A stretch of DNA of 64,000 bases from Nitrobacteraceae bacterium AZCC 1564 (GTDB taxonomy: Bacteria > Pseudomonadota > Alphaproteobacteria > Rhizobiales > Xanthobacteraceae), in assembly GCA_036924835.1 (NCBI GenBank), contig JBAGRR010000001.1, forward strand, positions 4,107,001 through 4,171,000, given 5' to 3'. The notes under the pieces are model-generated. The model saw only the letters and a program-made list of their open reading frames with translations, was not told the DNA's origin and did no database searches. The position numbers and the translations under genes were made by a program. Position 1 is the first letter of the stretch. Each line of letters starts with the position of its first letter. Below, piece by piece: positions 16,582 to 25,098 of this stretch.

Positions 16582-18135
16582 ATGCTGCAGACCGATCTGA
16601 TCGCGCCAATCTCCGTGTTGATCCAGCGGCATGCCGGGGAGCGGGGAAGCAAGACGGCGTTCGAGGACGCTGAAGGGACGATCACCTACAGCGAACTCGC
16701 GAGACGGACGGCGAACCTTGCCGGCCATTTTGCTGACCTGGGTATCCGTGCTGGCGATAAGGTCGCGATCTTCCTGCCTAACTGCGTGCGATGGGTCGAA
16801 GCCTGCTTCGCTATCGCTAGGGCCGGCGCGGTCAGCGTTCCCATCAGCTACGATGCGACCGAGAGCGAAGTCGTTTACCGGTTGCAGGACGCTGCCTGCA
16901 CAATGGTGATTACTACCGACGAACGGTCGAATTTCATCGAGTCAATCCAGCCGCAATGTCCGAGTCTCGACAGGGTGGTCCTGATCGAGCGCGGCCAAAC
17001 GAAGGTGAAGGCCGTCCGCTACGAAGATCTGGCCTCGACAAAGGCAGGCTCGGCACCGCGCGACTCCCTTACGATGCACGAGCCGGCGTTCATCATTTAC
17101 ACTTCCGGAACCACAGGCCGTGCCAAGGGCGTCTTGCTGTCAACCCACAGCATGCTCTGGGTCACGGCATCTTGCTGGGCGCCCATCGCCATGCTGTCCG
17201 ACACGGACACGGTCCTCTCGCCCCTGCCGTTGTTTCATTCATACGCATTGAATCTTTCGGTGCTGGGTGTGCTGGCTGCGGGAGCCAGCGAATACATCAT
17301 GGAGAAGTTTTCCACCAGCGATGCGCTTCGGTTGTTGACTACCGGCAAGTTCACGCTGTTTCCAGGTGTGCCGACAATGTTCCACTACCTGCTGGAAGCG
17401 ACCAAGGGCGATGATAGAGTGAGGCTCGGCGCGGTGCGGCTCGCTCTCTCCGCCGGGGCCATTATGCCCGCGCCGCTCAATCGTGCGTTTGAGGCGAAGT
17501 TCGACGTCAAATTGCTGGACGGCTACGGAATCACCGAGACGTCCACTATGGTGACGATGAACTGGCCAACCGGAGGGCGCGTGCTCGGCTCCTGCGGCCT
17601 GCCGGTGCCCGGCCTTGGCGTCCGCATCATTGACCAGACCGGAAAGGACGCTGCTCTGGGCGCCGAAGGCGAGTTGGTCGTGCGCGGGCCCAACGTTATG
17701 CTCGGCTATCACAACAAGCCGGAAGAGACCGCGACAGCCTTGCGTGATGGCTGGTACCACACCGGAGACCTCGCCAAGAGCGACGAGAACGGATTCCTGA
17801 CCATCACGGGCAGGCTCAAAGAGTTGATCATCCGCGGAGGACAAAACATCGCGCCAGCGGAGATCGAGGAAGTCGTCGGAAGTCACGAGCACGTAGTCGA
17901 CTGCGCCGTGATCGGCGTACCGCATCAGCACTTGGGCGAGGTGCCGGCCCTGTTCGTGGTGAGCCGCGTATCCTCGCCGGATAGTGAAACGATTCTCGCG
18001 CACTGCCGCAAGCATCTGTCGTCCTACAAAGTGCCCGAAAGTGTGTCCTTCATCGAAGAAATTCCGCGAACAGGCTCCGGCAAGATCATGCGGTTCAAGC
18101 TGCGCAGCGCTTTCGAGTCCAAACCTGCAGGATGA
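16582..18135 (+). CDS. AMP-forming acyl-CoA synthetase (ligase)
   Basis: This 517-residue adenylate-forming ligase has the P-loop YTSGTTGRAKGV, the A5 motif DGYGITETS, the A7 motif WYHTGDLA, the hinge region GRLKELIIRGGQNIAPAEIE and the C-terminal catalytic Lys motif RTGSGKIMR. It makes an acyl-CoA from a free acid, ATP and CoA, presumably the entry step of this pathway or activation of a 4-hydroxyacid. ATG 16582 has GGAGGG just upstream. A 64-codon in-frame extension that starts in the SDR gene was rejected. The specificity cannot be read from the sequence. Confidence 0.92.
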   Translation: MLQTDLIAPISVLIQRHAGERGSKTAFEDAEGTITYSELARRTANLAGHFADLGIRAGDKVAIFLPNCVRWVEACFAIARAGAVSVPISYDATESEVVYRLQDAACTMVITTDERSNFIESIQPQCPSLDRVVLIERGQTKVKAVRYEDLASTKAGSAPRDSLTMHEPAFIIYTSGTTGRAKGVLLSTHSMLWVTASCWAPIAMLSDTDTVLSPLPLFHSYALNLSVLGVLAAGASEYIMEKFSTSDALRLLTTGKFTLFPGVPTMFHYLLEATKGDDRVRLGAVRLALSAGAIMPAPLNRAFEAKFDVKLLDGYGITETSTMVTMNWPTGGRVLGSCGLPVPGLGVRIIDQTGKDAALGAEGELVVRGPNVMLGYHNKPEETATALRDGWYHTGDLAKSDENGFLTITGRLKELIIRGGQNIAPAEIEEVVGSHEHVVDCAVIGVPHQHLGEVPALFVVSRVSSPDSETILAHCRKHLSSYKVPESVSFIEEIPRTGSGKIMRFKLRSAFESKPAG

Positions 18136-18142
18136 ATTCTCA

Positions 18143-19627
18143 ATGACTGTAAATATGAAGATCGCAAACACTGCGCCTGAGCTCAAAGATCCGTCGTTGC
18201 TGCGTAGTGCTTGTTTTGTGGACGGAGCATGGGTCGGCGCCGATAGCGGGGCGACGCTGACGGTCACCAACCCGGCAACCGGCGGCGCACTGATGGCGGT
18301 TCCGAACATGGGAGCCGCAGAAACCCGTCGCGCGATCGCCGCCGCTGACGAGGCTTTACCGTCTTGGCGTGCCAAGACGGCCAAGGAACGCGCGGCGATC
18401 TTGCGGAAGTGGTTCGACCTGATGATGGCCAATCAGGAAGACCTCGCAATCATCATGACGGCCGAACAAGGCAAGCCGCTGGCAGAGAGCCGTGGCGAGA
18501 TCGCCTACGCCGCCTCCTTCATTGAGTGGTTCGCGGAGGAGGGGAAGCGCGTCTACGGCGACACGATTCCGGCATTTAGTCCAGACCGCCGCATCATCGT
18601 ACTGAAACAGCCGATCGGTGTCTGTGCAGCGATCACTCCATGGAACTTTCCCGCTGCCATGATCACCCGGAAGGCTGGTCCCGCACTGGCGGCGGGTTGC
18701 ACGATGGTCGTCAAGCCGGCAAGCCAAACGCCGCTCTCGGCGTTGGCGCTCGCCGTGCTGGCCGAACGTGCAGGACTCCCTAAAGGCGTCTTGTCCGTAG
18801 TTACAGGAGCGGCCAGCGCCATCGGCGGCGAGATGACTTCCAATCCGACGGTGCGCAAAGTGACGTTCACGGGCTCGACCGAGATCGGCAAGAAGCTGAT
18901 GGCGCAAGCAGCGGCTACCGTCAAGCGTACCTCGATGGAACTCGGCGGGAATGCGCCGTTCATCGTCTTCGACGATGCCGATATCGAGGCCGCGGTTAAA
19001 GGGGCTCTAGCTTCGAAATATCGCAATGCGGGCCAAACTTGCGTCTGCGCCAATCGCCTGTTCGCGCAGGACAAGGTCTATGACGCCTTCGTTGCTCGGC
19101 TCAGCGAAGCCGTGAAAGCAATGAAGGTCGGTGACGGTTTCGCGCCCGGTGTCACCATCGGGCCACTCATCAACGCGGAGGCTGTCGAGAAGGTCGAGGA
19201 GCATATCGCCGATGCCGTCAAGAAAGGTGCTCGCATCGTGACCGGGGGACAGCCTCATGCGCTCGGCAAGTCCTTCTATCAGCCGACCGTGCTGGCGGAT
19301 GCCAAGCCGGACATGCTGATCTTCAGAGAGGAGACTTTCGGTCCGGTCGCGCCGATTTTCCGCTTCAGTACCGAGCAGGAGGTGATCAAGCTCGCCAATG
19401 CGACCGAGTTCGGCTTAGCCGCCTACTTCTATGGCCGCGACATCGGCCGCATCTTTCGCGTCGCTGAGGCACTCGAATACGGCATCGTAGGCATCAATGA
19501 AGGCATCATCTCCAGCGAAGTGGCGCCGTTCGGCGGCATGAAAGAAAGCGGCAACGGTCGCGAGGGTTCGAAATACGGTATCGAAGACTATCTTGAGATC
19601 AAATATCTCTGTATCGGCGGAATATGA
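18143..19627 (+). CDS. gabD: Succinate-semialdehyde dehydrogenase-type aldehyde dehydrogenase
   Basis: This 494-residue NAD(P)+-dependent aldehyde dehydrogenase has E266 (MELGGN) as general base and C300 as nucleophile in NAGQTCVCANR. The second Cys two residues on (C302) is the vicinal pair typical of GabD-type succinic semialdehyde dehydrogenases. The substrate-loop and C-terminal pattern (FGGMKESGNGREGSKYGIEDYLE) are also GabD-like. With the lactonase and Fe-ADH it completes a BlcCBA-like set that would take a 4-hydroxyacid to succinate. It starts seven bases after the ligase stop, so it is in the same operon. Another omega-semialdehyde is possible as substrate. Confidence 0.88.
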   Translation: MTVNMKIANTAPELKDPSLLRSACFVDGAWVGADSGATLTVTNPATGGALMAVPNMGAAETRRAIAAADEALPSWRAKTAKERAAILRKWFDLMMANQEDLAIIMTAEQGKPLAESRGEIAYAASFIEWFAEEGKRVYGDTIPAFSPDRRIIVLKQPIGVCAAITPWNFPAAMITRKAGPALAAGCTMVVKPASQTPLSALALAVLAERAGLPKGVLSVVTGAASAIGGEMTSNPTVRKVTFTGSTEIGKKLMAQAAATVKRTSMELGGNAPFIVFDDADIEAAVKGALASKYRNAGQTCVCANRLFAQDKVYDAFVARLSEAVKAMKVGDGFAPGVTIGPLINAEAVEKVEEHIADAVKKGARIVTGGQPHALGKSFYQPTVLADAKPDMLIFREETFGPVAPIFRFSTEQEVIKLANATEFGLAAYFYGRDIGRIFRVAEALEYGIVGINEGIISSEVAPFGGMKESGNGREGSKYGIEDYLEIKYLCIGGI

Positions 19628-20020
19628 GGACCTCGTGTGCGGGCGCGATGCTACCAAGCCCGCCGAAGCCTCGTAAGGCATCGGCTGGCCAGTAGCTGAT
19701 GCCGATTGCCGGCAAAAGCAGGCGAACGAGGTGCGGCAAAGGAAGCCAGAGACAAGGTCGCAGTGGAAGTCGACCTAACAGAAAGCTTGGCTCGTCCGAA
19801 AGAATATGGGGCGTGAGCACTTTTCGCCTCAAAAATCGATGGATAGCCCCGGGCCTCCGATAATGTTCAGCTTCGTGGTCGGCTGCGTCTGCGGTTTTGT
19901 GATCTGGAGCTTCGCGCTGGCCAGCATTCCCTGGACGAGCCGTATACGCAGCAACGCCATCTAGAGTCGGCCTCGATTGAGGCAATCCGCGATTGACTCG
20001 CTTCAAAAAAATGCGTCTAG
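19628..20020. other. Intergenic region; one possible 33-residue membrane peptide
   Basis: No conserved gene is seen. A short frame at 19863-19964 on the plus strand (MFSFVVGCVCGFVIWSFALA, then SIPWTSRIRSNAI) has one hydrophobic helix but no clear ribosome site; it may be a permease remnant or chance. The right end leads into the tandem operator-like sites. Confidence 0.35.
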
Positions 20021-20050
20021 TTATGCAAGTAACTGAGATTATGCATGTAA
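20021..20050. promoter_or_regulatory. Tandem operator-like sites O3 (TTATGCAAGTAA) and O4 (TTATGCATGTAA)
   Basis: O3 is 20021-20032 and is flanked by AG and CT, giving AGTTA/TAACT arms. O4 is 20039-20050. The two are 18 bases apart start to start and lie 45-74 bases upstream of the binding-protein ATG, where a promoter would be expected. O3 is identical to the complement of O1. Binding by the tandem HxlR protein is inferred. Confidence 0.6.
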
Positions 20051-20094
20051 TGTAGCGGATTGCCCCGCAGTTCTTTGCTTTGGGAGGAAGAGCC

Positions 20095-21321
20095 ATGAAG
20101 GCCGGAGTGCGCAAATTTCTGTTCGCCGTCTCGGCGGTGGTCATTTTCTCGAATGCTGCCGGCGCGCAAACCGCCGCGATCTCCGACGATGTCGTGAAGA
20201 TCGGGGTGCTTACCGATATGTCGGGCCAGTTCTCCCACGAATCCGGCGAGGGGGCCGTGACCGCGGTGAAATTGGCCGTCGAGGATTTCGGCGGCAAGGT
20301 GCTGGGCAAGCCGATCGAGGTGTTAGTCGCCGACCACCAGAACAAGCCCGACATCGCCTCGGGGCTGGCACGCAGATGGTTCGATGTCGATCATGTCGAT
20401 ATGGTCGCCAACCTCATCAATTCCTCGATTGCGCTCACCGTCTCCCAGCTTGCAAAAGAGAAGAACAGGATCGCTATCATCAATGGCTCGGGCTCATCGC
20501 GCCTCACCAATGATGCCTGTACGCCTAACAGCGTCCACTATGCCTATGACACCTACGCGCTCGCACGCGGCACAGGAAGCGCGCTGCTGAAGGCCGGTCA
20601 GAAGAGCTGGTATTTTCTCACCGCGGACTACGCCTTTGGTCATGCGCTGGAGGCCGATACCTCCGCGGTCGTGAAGGGCTTGGGCGGAGGCATCGTCGGA
20701 TCGACGCGATATCCGATCGAGACCTTTGACCAATCCTCATTCCTGCTTCAGGCGCAGGCGTCCAAAGCTCAGGTGATTGGCCTCGCGGGCTCGGGCACGG
20801 TCCTAGTGAATGCGATCAAATCGGCCCAGGAGTTCGGCATCCCGAAGGGGGGCCAGACGCTTGCCGGCTTGCTGGTCTGGATCACGGATATCAAGACCCT
20901 CGGATTGAGCTCAGCGCAGGGCCTCGTGCTGACGAACGCGTTCTACTGGGATCGCGACGACGAGACGCGCGCTTGGTCCAAGCGCTTCTATGAGCGCACG
21001 AAGCGGATGCCTCATATGGGCGACGCCGGCGACTACTCCTCGACCATGCACTACCTCAAGGCGATCGAGGCGGCCGGCAACGACGGGGCCCAGGCGGTGA
21101 TGAGCAAGATGCGCGAGATGCCAATCAACGACTTCTTCGCCAAGAACGGCCGCATCCGTGAAGACGGACGAATGGTGCACGACATGTATGTGTACGAGGT
21201 GAAAAAGCCGTTGGAATCCAAGGGTGATTGGGACTACTACAAACTGCGTGAGGTGATCCCAGGTGAGCAGGCGTTCCGCCCTCTTAAGGATAGCGTATGT
21301 CCGTTAGTCAAGAAGGGATGA
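20095..21321 (+). CDS. LIV-type ABC transporter substrate-binding protein
   Basis: This is a 408-residue periplasmic binding protein with an N-terminal signal peptide (KAGVRKFLFAVSAVVIFSNA, then AGAQ, cleavage likely after A-Q-region residue ~25). The mature start VKIGVLTDMSGQFSHESGEG is typical of Peripla_BP_6 proteins that import organic acids and aromatics. ATG 20095 has a GGGAGGA ribosome site. It has no permease or ATPase neighbours of its own, so it probably feeds the liv-type importer at 598-3907. The tandem operator-like sites directly upstream suggest co-regulation with the catabolic genes. A truncated gene of the same family is at 42468-42665. Confidence 0.92.
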   Translation: MKAGVRKFLFAVSAVVIFSNAAGAQTAAISDDVVKIGVLTDMSGQFSHESGEGAVTAVKLAVEDFGGKVLGKPIEVLVADHQNKPDIASGLARRWFDVDHVDMVANLINSSIALTVSQLAKEKNRIAIINGSGSSRLTNDACTPNSVHYAYDTYALARGTGSALLKAGQKSWYFLTADYAFGHALEADTSAVVKGLGGGIVGSTRYPIETFDQSSFLLQAQASKAQVIGLAGSGTVLVNAIKSAQEFGIPKGGQTLAGLLVWITDIKTLGLSSAQGLVLTNAFYWDRDDETRAWSKRFYERTKRMPHMGDAGDYSSTMHYLKAIEAAGNDGAQAVMSKMREMPINDFFAKNGRIREDGRMVHDMYVYEVKKPLESKGDWDYYKLREVIPGEQAFRPLKDSVCPLVKKG

Positions 21322-21870
21322 TCCGCGGGGGCCTCATCGCGGTGTGATCTTAGCGTCCCTTCGGATGAACGGCCTCTCTTGGGAGCTTTGGAAATAGATC
21401 AGGAGGTCGCTGCCGATGGTCGACAATCATCCGGGGCGGCCGCCGCCAGTCGTTTGGTTGAGCCTGCAACCGACATGCGTCGGTGACACAGAAGCCGGAG
21501 CATTGTCGCGACGTTGCGTCCAGCCCTTCTCAAACAAGACGCGGTTGGAGCGCGATCGTGCTCATGAAGCTACGCGACGGTCCGAAGCGCCTTTAGTAGA
21601 CTGAGGCGCGAGGCCGGCGGGATATGACTTACCGACGTCGGCCGCGCCTTACTTGAGCGAGATCCCGTTCGACGTTGCGCTCCGCGTTGCCGCCGTGGCC
21701 TTGAGCTGTTGATCGGTGTCAGCGAAGGATTTGGGCAGGACCACGTTTTTCGCGTTGACCAACAGCAAGACGAATTTGACGCGGCGAGGCCGCCCGACGA
21801 TCCGAAGTTGCATCTGAAATGAATGCGGGCAAGTCGAGCGAACCTTGATGGCAACGAGTGATCTTCTCGC
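21322..21870. other. Intergenic region with a possible coding remnant on the minus strand
   Basis: No intact gene is visible. On the minus strand about 21655-21790 reads VKFVLLLVNAKNVVLPKSF, then ADTDQQLKATAAT and ends NGISLK plus stop. This has protein-like composition but no start or recognisable family. It may be the tail of a lost gene. Confidence 0.3.
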
Positions 21871-23553
21871 TTAAGCCGCTCTGATTTTAGAGAGTAGCCG
21901 ATCGATACTGGAACGAAGGTCCTCGGACTGTACACCAAGCTGCGTCGCCGATTTCGAGACCTCGTCGGCTGCCACGGCAGTGTCTTCGACAGACCGATTC
22001 ACGCCGCGGATATTTTCCGAAAGCTGGGCGGTGCCAGTCGACACTTCCTGAACATTACGCGCGATCTCCGAGGTTGCAGTATCTTGCTCCTCAACGGCGG
22101 CGGCAATGGTCGTTGCGATCTCACTGATGGAGCCTATTGTCCGACCTACTCCATTTATGGCCTGAACGGCCTCGGTGGTTGCATTCTGCATCGTGGCCAC
22201 TTGCGCCGCGATTTGCTCAGTAGCCCTCGCAGTCTGTGTTGCCAGAGTTTTTACTTCGCTTGCGACGACCGCGAATCCTTTACCCGCGTCTCCAGCCCTC
22301 GCTGCTTCTATGGTGGCATTTAGAGCCAACAGATTGGTCTGGCTCGCGATCTCGCTGATCAATTTGACAACATCGCCAATGTTCTGTGCCGCCACGGAAA
22401 GACTGTTGATGGTCATATTGGTTCGATTAGCCTCTTCAACGGCGTTTGCAGCGATCGTAGCTGATCGCGTAGCTTGTTTCCCGATCTCCGAGACGGACGC
22501 AGATAGCTCGCTTGTGGAAGCTGCTACGGATTCAATAGACAACGAAGCGTGGCGAGCCACGCCTGCGACTGTTGCGGTCTGACCGTTAGCGGCTTCGACG
22601 ATAGCTGACATGCTTCGAGAGGTTGACCTCAAATCGCGTATCGCGTCTGCAACGGTGATCAGCGAGGAACTTACGGCGGCTTCAAATTCGTCTGCCACTT
22701 GATTCAACAGCTCCACGCGATCCCGATCGGCTTGCGATCTCAAATTGTCTTGCTCTCCGCGAAGCTTTTCAGCTTCGGTCATAGAGCACTTGAATACGCG
22801 CACGGATTTCGCCATGACGCCGATTTCATCGGATCCCTCGGCCGGCAAGATTGCAGAAAGATCACCTGCGGCCAGTTGATTCATCGCGCGGGTCATGACC
22901 CGCAAAGAATTAATGATTCCTCTGCCCATCAGGAGCGACAGAGCCAGCGTCAGAAAAAGTGCGATCCCGATCAGTGCTCCGGTGCGCCAAAGCTGTATAC
23001 GGAAGATTTCGTCGATGTCATCCAGATAAACACCTGCACCGATGGACCAACCGTACGGCTTGTACCCGGCCGAGTACGATATCTTTGGTAAAGGCTCTTG
23101 GCCGCTCGCGCGAGGGTAGCGGTATGCTACGAAGCCATGATCGACACCTTGGCTCACAAATTCGACAAGACGCTTGATAAACTGTACGCCATCGGGATCC
23201 GCGGCGGCCATTAGGTTGGTGCCCTCAACCTTCGGATTTGGATGCACGACAACGTTCCCGCGCATGTCGAGCGCGAATACGTAGTCGTCCTTTCCGAATT
23301 TTAGCGCTCGCAGAAGCTCCTTGCTCCGAGCAAGCGTTTGTTCTTCCGACAAACCCGCCTTTATGGACGATTGGCGATCCTGCTCCAGAGCGTTAATGGC
23401 GAGACCTACCACGTCTTCCAATTTGGATTTTCTGTCCTCGACCAAGTTTGTGCGAAGCGCAGACAGACTGAGCCAGGCTACCGCGGCAATGCCGACAACA
23501 GACGCCGCCGCGATGACGATCAGCCTAGTGGAAATCCTCATGTTTCCGCGCAT
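21871..23553 (-). CDS. Methyl-accepting chemotaxis protein with single Cache sensor domain
   Basis: This 560-residue chemoreceptor has TM1 at about residues 8-28 and a periplasmic sCache_2-type sensor at about 35-185 ([40 protein letters not shown]). TM2 is at about 192-212, a HAMP domain follows, and the signalling domain carries the conserved tip [20 protein letters not shown]. No C-terminal NWETF-like pentapeptide is present. sCache_2 domains commonly bind small carboxylates. ATG 23553 follows AGGAGAGAG; an in-frame ATG at 23589 would lie inside the operator-like site O5. Its position at the end of the catabolic island suggests chemotaxis to the same compound (inference). Confidence 0.92.
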   Translation of the reverse strand: MRGNMRISTRLIVIAAASVVGIAAVAWLSLSALRTNLVEDRKSKLEDVVGLAINALEQDRQSSIKAGLSEEQTLARSKELLRALKFGKDDYVFALDMRGNVVVHPNPKVEGTNLMAAADPDGVQFIKRLVEFVSQGVDHGFVAYRYPRASGQEPLPKISYSAGYKPYGWSIGAGVYLDDIDEIFRIQLWRTGALIGIALFLTLALSLLMGRGIINSLRVMTRAMNQLAAGDLSAILPAEGSDEIGVMAKSVRVFKCSMTEAEKLRGEQDNLRSQADRDRVELLNQVADEFEAAVSSSLITVADAIRDLRSTSRSMSAIVEAANGQTATVAGVARHASLSIESVAASTSELSASVSEIGKQATRSATIAANAVEEANRTNMTINSLSVAAQNIGDVVKLISEIASQTNLLALNATIEAARAGDAGKGFAVVASEVKTLATQTARATEQIAAQVATMQNATTEAVQAINGVGRTIGSISEIATTIAAAVEEQDTATSEIARNVQEVSTGTAQLSENIRGVNRSVEDTAVAADEVSKSATQLGVQSEDLRSSIDRLLSKIRAA

Positions 23554-23579
23554 AGCCACTCTCTCCTGGGCATGATATG

Positions 23580-23591
23580 TAGCTTGCATTA
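23580..23591. promoter_or_regulatory. Operator-like site O5 (TAGCTTGCATTA) upstream of the chemoreceptor
   Basis: The complement reads TAATGCAAGCTA, which differs from O2 (TAATGCAAGTTA) at one position. It is 27-38 bases upstream of the chemoreceptor ATG on the coding strand, within the expected promoter region. Confidence 0.45.
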
Positions 23592-23739
23592 ATGAACTAA
23601 TTGGCTTAAAATGCCTTTAACGAACTCCGCACCTGCTGACAGGAGTCGGCTGCTTTCATCAGTCGGCATCCGCATTTGCCTGCCTCGTCTCGCTGAGTGT
23701 AGTCCTAGCGATCGGGCGACTGGCCGCCGCGTAGCTGGG

Positions 23740-24193
23740 TTAGCGCCGGTGATTGCTATATCGGTGCGTTGATGGCGTACGGTCGCTATAACAGAGCCGT
23801 TCCCGGGCACTATGGCATCGAAAGTTACTCGGCGGGCTCGTCCCGCATAAATCAGCCAGCTGGTCCAGATCGAATGGCTCGGCGAGGCGGGCATCCATAT
23901 CCATATGTTCGAGCGTCTTGCGTAGCTTCCATGCCGGAAGTTGCGGAGGTTTGCGTCCGATGGTGGCAACCACATCGGCATAATGGCGCAGAAGATGGAT
24001 CGTCAGGCTCTCGATAAGGCCTTTGACGGAACATTGGACTAGCCCGAGTCCCGCCCAGTTTAGTCGTGACTTCAAACGACACTTCCGGCGTACGGCATCG
24101 GAAAAGGCCAAATGGGTTCGCCAGAATCTCGGTGAACTTGACTGAATGTCTTGGCAGGAAATCGCCGCTTAGAGGCGCAAAGCTATCGTTCAA
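23740..24193 (-). pseudogene. AraC-family regulator remnant
   Basis: The central frame (about 24080 to 23850) reads LIESLTIHLLRHYADVV, PPQLPAWKLRKTLEHMDMD and FDLDQLADLCGTSP. This is the linker and first helix-turn-helix of AraC-type regulators. The usual SxFxRxFK continuation and second helix-turn-helix are not recoverable in one frame, and the N-terminal half is in a different frame (FTEILANPFGLFRCRTPEVS). No start with a ribosome site is seen. It appears to be a decayed gene at the edge of the degraded region. Confidence 0.6.
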
Positions 24194-24667
24194 CGATGAA
24201 TCTACGCGTTCTGCCTTGCGTCAAGATCGATATTCGACCGTGAGCGATTCGAACTTTTTCACCGCCGAACGCCGTCGCTCCTACGATTTTCGCCTCTTGG
24301 CTATCTCCCATGCTTCGCGAGAGCGTAGCTCCGACGGAGATCGGCGGCAATTTTCGGCGTCGATGTAAAGGAAATGGAGGACTTGGCGCGCCATTCAGAA
24401 TAGCGAACTTAACTCGGAAATTCAGTACATCTTTAGCATCGTGAACTTGCCCGCATCCGCGCGGCTCTGAGCTCGCAAAGACCAAAAGAAGTGTCCCCTA
24501 TCCTGGTCGACCTAAATGCCTACTTCGTCTTGAGCAGCTTAAAGGTTTACGCGCCCGTCAACCATGATCTTTGATCAGCTTGTGCGCTGTATCGCAGGAG
24601 TGTATCACTTCCTCAGAAGCGGCGCGTGAATAGTTCGTCGTTTCAATGGGTTAGCGTGCAGGCTTGC
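24194..24667. other. Stretch with no recognisable gene
   Basis: Short open frames on both strands show no motif, signal peptide or ribosome site that I recognise. The composition becomes more AT-rich towards the tRNA fragment. Confidence 0.4.
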
Positions 24668-24695
24668 GGAGGTTCGAATCCTCCCGCCCCAGCCA
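24668..24695 (+). tRNA. 3' fragment of a tRNA (T-arm plus acceptor end), possibly tRNA-Gln
   Basis: GGAGG-TTCGAAT-CCTCC (24668-24684) is a perfect 5-bp T-stem with a canonical seven-base T-loop. It is followed by CGCCCCA and GCCA, i.e. a 3' acceptor strand, discriminator and CCA. The expected 5' acceptor strand (TGGGGCG) and D- and anticodon arms are not found upstream, so this is a fragment rather than a gene. The CGCCCCAGCCA end resembles tRNA-Gln. Such 3' tRNA pieces are typical attachment-site duplicates left by integrating elements. Confidence 0.6.
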
Positions 24696-25098
24696 GTTAA
24701 GTCAACAAAATCAGATACTTCGCGAACCGCCTATTTCCATTCCGACTCTCGGTCCACTGCCCATTCCGACTTGATGTTCGTTTTGCGTTCTTTGACAGAA
24801 GTGGTTGCGCAAACTTGCGAAGAGAGAAGCATGCTCAAATGCTGCCCTCGCACGTAGTCACTGTGACGTAATTTACGCGCTGATTTAGCTGGCGGTCATG
24901 CACTCGACACCTCATGATGCGCTGATCGCACGTCGGATTCGCGATTAAGAGGTCGTGGTGGACCCCAATTACCTTTGCCTCGTTGAGGCTTTGTTTCGTT
25001 GTTCGGACTTCGCAAGTGCACAGGTGTCCGGAGCAGCAGATTGCGATCATTCCTTATTTGGCCTTTGTCTTGTGCCAACCGTCCCTAAGGAAGGAATT
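24696..25098. other. AT-richer stretch without a recognised gene
   Basis: Nothing identifiable is seen. The region lies between the tRNA fragment and the broken membrane-protein gene and could hold its promoter and true start. Confidence 0.35.

Noticed and set aside
19599-20354. 251-codon minus-strand frame
   Set aside because: It is antisense to the start of the binding-protein gene and to the operator-bearing leader, has no ribosome site and no recognisable domain.
24620-24695. Complete tRNA gene
   Set aside because: Only the T-arm and 3' acceptor strand can be found; no matching 5' strand, D-arm or anticodon arm is present in the preceding ~90 bases.
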